Source: Bacteroidales bacterium UBA1797 (GTDB lineage Bacteria; Bacteroidota; Bacteroidia; Bacteroidales; VadinHA17). Taken from it: a stretch of DNA of 8,954 bases. Shown here piece by piece: positions 6,901 to 8,954 of this stretch. The notes beneath the pieces were generated by a model, which was given only the letters and a program-made list of their open reading frames with translations, was not told the DNA's origin and made no database searches. The position numbers and the translations under genes are program-made. The DNA lies in the NCBI GenBank assembly GCA_002319885.1, contig DCFT01000010.1, forward strand, positions 1 through 8,954, given 5' to 3'. Each line of letters begins with the position of its first letter. The stretch's first letter is position 1.

Positions 6901-7977
6901 TTATCTGTATCCTATTGCTGCGTAACCAACCCAGTGACAATTAGTTGCTATTGCTGTTCTACCCATTCCCAAATCATCTACCTGAATATGCGGGGAAGTT
7001 ATACTGGTTGAATATCCTACTAATTCACCAGATAATGTCCTTCCATCATTAAGATAATACGAAGCATATAGTGCAACAGGAACACTATATCTGCCACACC
7101 AGGTCCACTTATATTCCCTGAAATTGTCAGGGTTTAGAGTATAACTACTGAATAATCTGATTTTTGCTGGTAAAACTTCGCCTTTAAGACAACTGTCAAT
7201 AATTACGGATTCATGTTCACGGGCCTTTATGTTTCCCTGGTCATCGCAACCAAAATATGCCCTGTCGGTACCGCCCCAGTCCTCATTTCCATAATGAACT
7301 GCATCTGTTGTAGACACTATTGCAAAATCTTTTCCCCACTCCCACTTATGGTTCTTGGCAACTGTACCAATTGCTTCGGCAAGAGCTTTTCCGCAAGCTT
7401 CCATTCTGTCGGGGCTCATGGCGGGAACAAGTATTGGCACTATAGTTATATTTCTGTTAAAATACTGAAGGAATGGAATTAATGATTCGACTGAATGTTC
7501 GATTTTTTGCAATGTATCATTTACAATAGCGAATTTCTTTGCCAGCAAATTATAAATTTCTTCCCGCACAGGTGATACAATGATATTTTCCCACGGGCCT
7601 TTCCATTGTGTGTAACTGTCAAATACCAGCGAATCTTCAATTCCAAGTTGTGCAGCTTTATGTGCTACTCCAATCAGAATAAGATTTGAAGCTTTTACGT
7701 TTTGAAGCAACTCAGGGTATAATTTGCCCACGTATGTATAATCATCGTGAGGACAGATGACAGTCTTCCATGGTATCTGTTCAGTTTTATCCCAGCCATT
7801 CCTGTTTATTCTCTCCATAAGGCTATCCATTTGCCAGGAATACTGAGCAAACCCGATGGTGTCTTTCAATGGTCTGATTTTTTCAGTATCTTTTCTTACC
7901 ATAATACCATTCTGACAGGAAAAAAAACTTATTAACAAGATTATCAACAAAGAGTAAATGAGTAAACATTTCTTCAT
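6901..7977 (-). CDS. MEMO-like (AmmeMemoRadiSam system protein B family) lipoprotein
   Basis: This 358-residue protein begins with a lipoprotein signal: Lys2-Lys3, a hydrophobic core (about 5-19) and C21 in FFSC. The mature part is a full MEMO-like domain. Its family motifs are CPHDDYTYVG (H77), LIGVAH (H106), EHSVESLIPFLQ (H161), VPILVP, and VSTTDAVHYG (H228), with a late WCGRYSVP (C294). H77, H106, H228 and C294 line up with the metal-site residues of human MEMO1, so iron or another metal is probably bound. The fold is related to LigB-type extradiol dioxygenases, but the reaction of bacterial members is unknown. It is first in a tight operon with a murein peptidase and epimerase. The radical-SAM and AMMECR1 partners of the named system are not in this window. 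A role in murein-peptide processing is inferred from context only. Because it is lipidated, it should sit on the periplasmic or outer membrane. Confidence 0.85.
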   Translation of the reverse strand: MKKCLLIYSLLIILLISFFSCQNGIMVRKDTEKIRPLKDTIGFAQYSWQMDSLMERINRNGWDKTEQIPWKTVICPHDDYTYVGKLYPELLQNVKASNLILIGVAHKAAQLGIEDSLVFDSYTQWKGPWENIIVSPVREEIYNLLAKKFAIVNDTLQKIEHSVESLIPFLQYFNRNITIVPILVPAMSPDRMEACGKALAEAIGTVAKNHKWEWGKDFAIVSTTDAVHYGNEDWGGTDRAYFGCDDQGNIKAREHESVIIDSCLKGEVLPAKIRLFSSYTLNPDNFREYKWTWCGRYSVPVALYASYYLNDGRTLSGELVGYSTSITSPHIQVDDLGMGRTAIATNCHWVGYAAIGYR

Positions 7978-8078
7978 AACTTCATCTGTTAAAACAGTTA
8001 AGATTTCCTATAAGTTTAACAAGAAATATACAATTATCAGATAAATATAAAAGATTTTTTGTACCCGGCGAGATAAAT

Positions 8079-8091
8079 ACCATAAAATGGT
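8079..8091. promoter_or_regulatory. Inverted repeat ACCAT-AAA-ATGGT, possible operator
   Basis: Perfect 5-bp arms flank a 3-base centre. The repeat lies 16 bases before the TATATTTG element, so it covers the place where a -33 element would be. A dimeric regulator bound here would affect GH5 transcription directly. The arms contain G and C bases, unlike most of the surrounding AT-rich sequence, but they are short and chance is not excluded. Confidence 0.35.
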
Positions 8092-8107
8092 TAAATAATT
8101 TAAATTC

Positions 8108-8115
8108 TATATTTG
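8108..8115 (+). promoter_or_regulatory. Bacteroidetes-type -7 promoter element (TATATTTG) for the GH5 gene
   Basis: This is a perfect match to the Bacteroidetes sigma-ABfr -7 consensus TAnnTTTG. A start of transcription a few bases downstream would give a leader of roughly 80 nt before the ATG at 8200. No clean -33 TTTG is seen at the expected spacing; that stretch is occupied by the inverted repeat. The gene may therefore need an activator or have a weak promoter. Confidence 0.55.
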
Positions 8116-8199
8116 ATCATAAGATTCATTATAAATATCTTACAATGATTAAATGCCTGGATATCTAAAAAAATAAATCAATCTCAAAAATCACAAAAA

Positions 8200-8954
8200 A
8201 TGAAAAAAGCTCTTCGCCTTACAATGATTATATTCATTGCCGCATTTCCCCTTCAAAATATGATGGCACAGGCCCGACCATGGTTTAAGGATGGTCCATG
8301 GCAATATCCGAAAGCAAATCCAAAAGCCAGGGTACTTTCTTTGATAATGGTTCATGGCAATAAGTTCGTTAATTCAAAAGGAGACACTGTACTGTTCAGG
8401 GGTCTTGCTATTTCTGATCCGGATAAAATTGAACGTCAGGGTCACTGGAATAAAGCTCATTTTGAAAAGATCAAAGAGATGGGTGCATTAATCGTCAGGA
8501 TTCCTGTACATCCTGTTGCATGGCGTGAACGCACTCCTGAAAAATATCTTGAATTGCTTGACCAGGCTGTAGAATGGTGCACTGATCTGGGTATGTATAT
8601 AGTAATAGACTGGCATTCAATAGGTAATCTTGGAATGGAGCTCTTCCAGAATCCTATGTATAACACCTCAAAACAGGAGACATATGAATTCTGGAGAACG
8701 ATTGCACAGCATTTCAAAGGGAATAATACAATAGCATTCTACGAACTCTTCAATGAACCTACTACTTACAGGGGTCAGCTGGGATCAATAAGCTGGGCAG
8801 AATGGAAAAAAATCAATGAAAATATTATCAGTCTTATCAGATCATACGATAATGAACCAATTCCTCTCGTCGCCGGATTCGACTGGGCATACGACCTTAC
8901 ACCGCTTCATGAAAATCCTATAAACGCTGAAGGAATTGGCTATGTTACCCATCC
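8200..8954 (+). CDS. Secreted glycoside hydrolase family 5 (cellulase-type), partial, 3' end outside window
   Basis: The start at 8200 gives 251 full codons with no stop before the window end, so the gene is cut by the window, not broken. A Sec signal peptide (1-25) has Lys2-Lys3, a hydrophobic core and an AQA cleavage site before RPW. The GH5 fold follows: the 'VNSKGDTVLFRGL' entry strand (57-69), the conserved arginine R100 in IVRIPV, H139 in VIDWHS, and FYELFNEP with the catalytic acid/base E186. The window ends at 'YVTHP', a stretch expected between E186 and the nucleophile glutamate, which lies beyond the end. GH5 enzymes hydrolyse beta-1,4-glucans, mannans and related polysaccharides; I cannot fix the subfamily or substrate. 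It is divergent from the murein-peptide operon. The A-rich sequence before the ATG, without a Shine-Dalgarno motif, is normal for Bacteroidetes. Confidence 0.9.
   Translation, partial: MKKALRLTMIIFIAAFPLQNMMAQARPWFKDGPWQYPKANPKARVLSLIMVHGNKFVNSKGDTVLFRGLAISDPDKIERQGHWNKAHFEKIKEMGALIVRIPVHPVAWRERTPEKYLELLDQAVEWCTDLGMYIVIDWHSIGNLGMELFQNPMYNTSKQETYEFWRTIAQHFKGNNTIAFYELFNEPTTYRGQLGSISWAEWKKINENIISLIRSYDNEPIPLVAGFDWAYDLTPLHENPINAEGIGYVTH

Larger units (their letters stand above)
3169..7977 (-). other. Predicted four-gene operon for envelope murein-peptide processing
   Basis: The MEMO-like, NlpC/P60, epimerase and serine hydrolase genes are all on the minus strand, with gaps of 9 and 19 bp and one TAATG overlap, so one transcript starting in 7978-8199 is likely. 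Each protein carries an export signal: a lipobox, an ambiguous signal or lipobox, a Tat motif, and an anchor helix. The NlpC/P60 and epimerase activities form consecutive steps (release L-Ala-D-Glu, then epimerise it). The family reactions are established; the shared pathway for the other two genes is inference. Confidence 0.75.
7978..8199. promoter_or_regulatory. Divergent intergenic region serving the murein-peptide operon and GH5
   Basis: These 222 bp separate two divergent starts and should hold promoters for both. On the plus strand a perfect TAnnTTTG element is present (8108-8115). On the minus strand the best match I find is TATATTTC (8030-8023), one base off consensus and without a clear -33 TTTG, so I do not call it firmly. 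Other features are an inverted repeat at 8079-8091, a short inverted repeat CTGTT-AA-AACAG (7986-7997) in the leader of the MEMO-like gene, and a 9-bp direct repeat AGATAAATA at 8039-8047 and 8071-8079, which may be chance in AT-rich DNA. Confidence 0.55.

Noticed and set aside
8023..8030. TATATTTC on the minus strand as promoter of the murein-peptide operon
   Set aside because: One mismatch to TAnnTTTG and no -33 TTTG at the right spacing; noted within the intergenic entry only.
8039..8079. Direct repeat AGATAAATA (two copies, 32 bp apart)
   Set aside because: It is short and made mostly of A and T in an AT-rich region, so chance is a sufficient explanation.

Overview
The window looks like chromosomal DNA from a member of the Bacteroidota (Bacteroidetes), probably an environmental Bacteroidales-type lineage. 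The evidence is an AT-rich genome, A-rich start-site leaders with no Shine-Dalgarno sequence, a Bacteroidetes-style -7 promoter element (TATATTTG) before the plus-strand gene, and a gene set typical of the phylum: a lipoprotein MEMO-like protein, an SH3b-NlpC/P60 peptidase next to a dipeptide epimerase, and a secreted GH5 glycosidase. The assignment rests on pattern recognition, not on a search.

Layout. Bases 1-347 hold no supportable gene, but contain four tandem copies of a GC[G/T]TCA[G/T] heptamer (93-120). Five genes then lie head to tail on the minus strand. In transcription order they are a MEMO/AmmeMemoRadiSam-B-like lipoprotein (7977-6901), an SH3b plus NlpC/P60 murein peptidase (6891-5692), a Tat-exported dipeptide epimerase of the enolase superfamily (5672-4527), a membrane-anchored serine hydrolase of the beta-lactamase/NylB'-like family (4527-3169), and, after a 70-bp gap, a large UPF0182 membrane protein (3098-348). 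The first four are separated by 9 bp, 19 bp and a 1-base TAATG overlap, so they are almost certainly one transcript. A 222-bp divergent intergenic region separates them from a plus-strand secreted GH5 glycoside hydrolase that starts at 8200 and runs off the window end.

How the genes may work together. The NlpC/P60 enzyme has the Asp-Cys-Ser active-site signature of YkfC-type peptidases, which release L-Ala-gamma-D-Glu from murein peptides. The epimerase carries the KxK, Asp/Glu/Asp and DxD residues of L-Ala-D/L-Glu epimerases. Together they make a two-step route that converts cell-wall peptides to ordinary L-Ala-L-Glu. Export signals on all four proteins place the route in the cell envelope rather than the cytoplasm. 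The roles of the serine hydrolase and of the MEMO-like lipoprotein are not known. Their tight linkage suggests later or parallel steps in the same murein-peptide salvage pathway, and this is the most interesting point in the window. UPF0182 and GH5 are probably unrelated neighbours.
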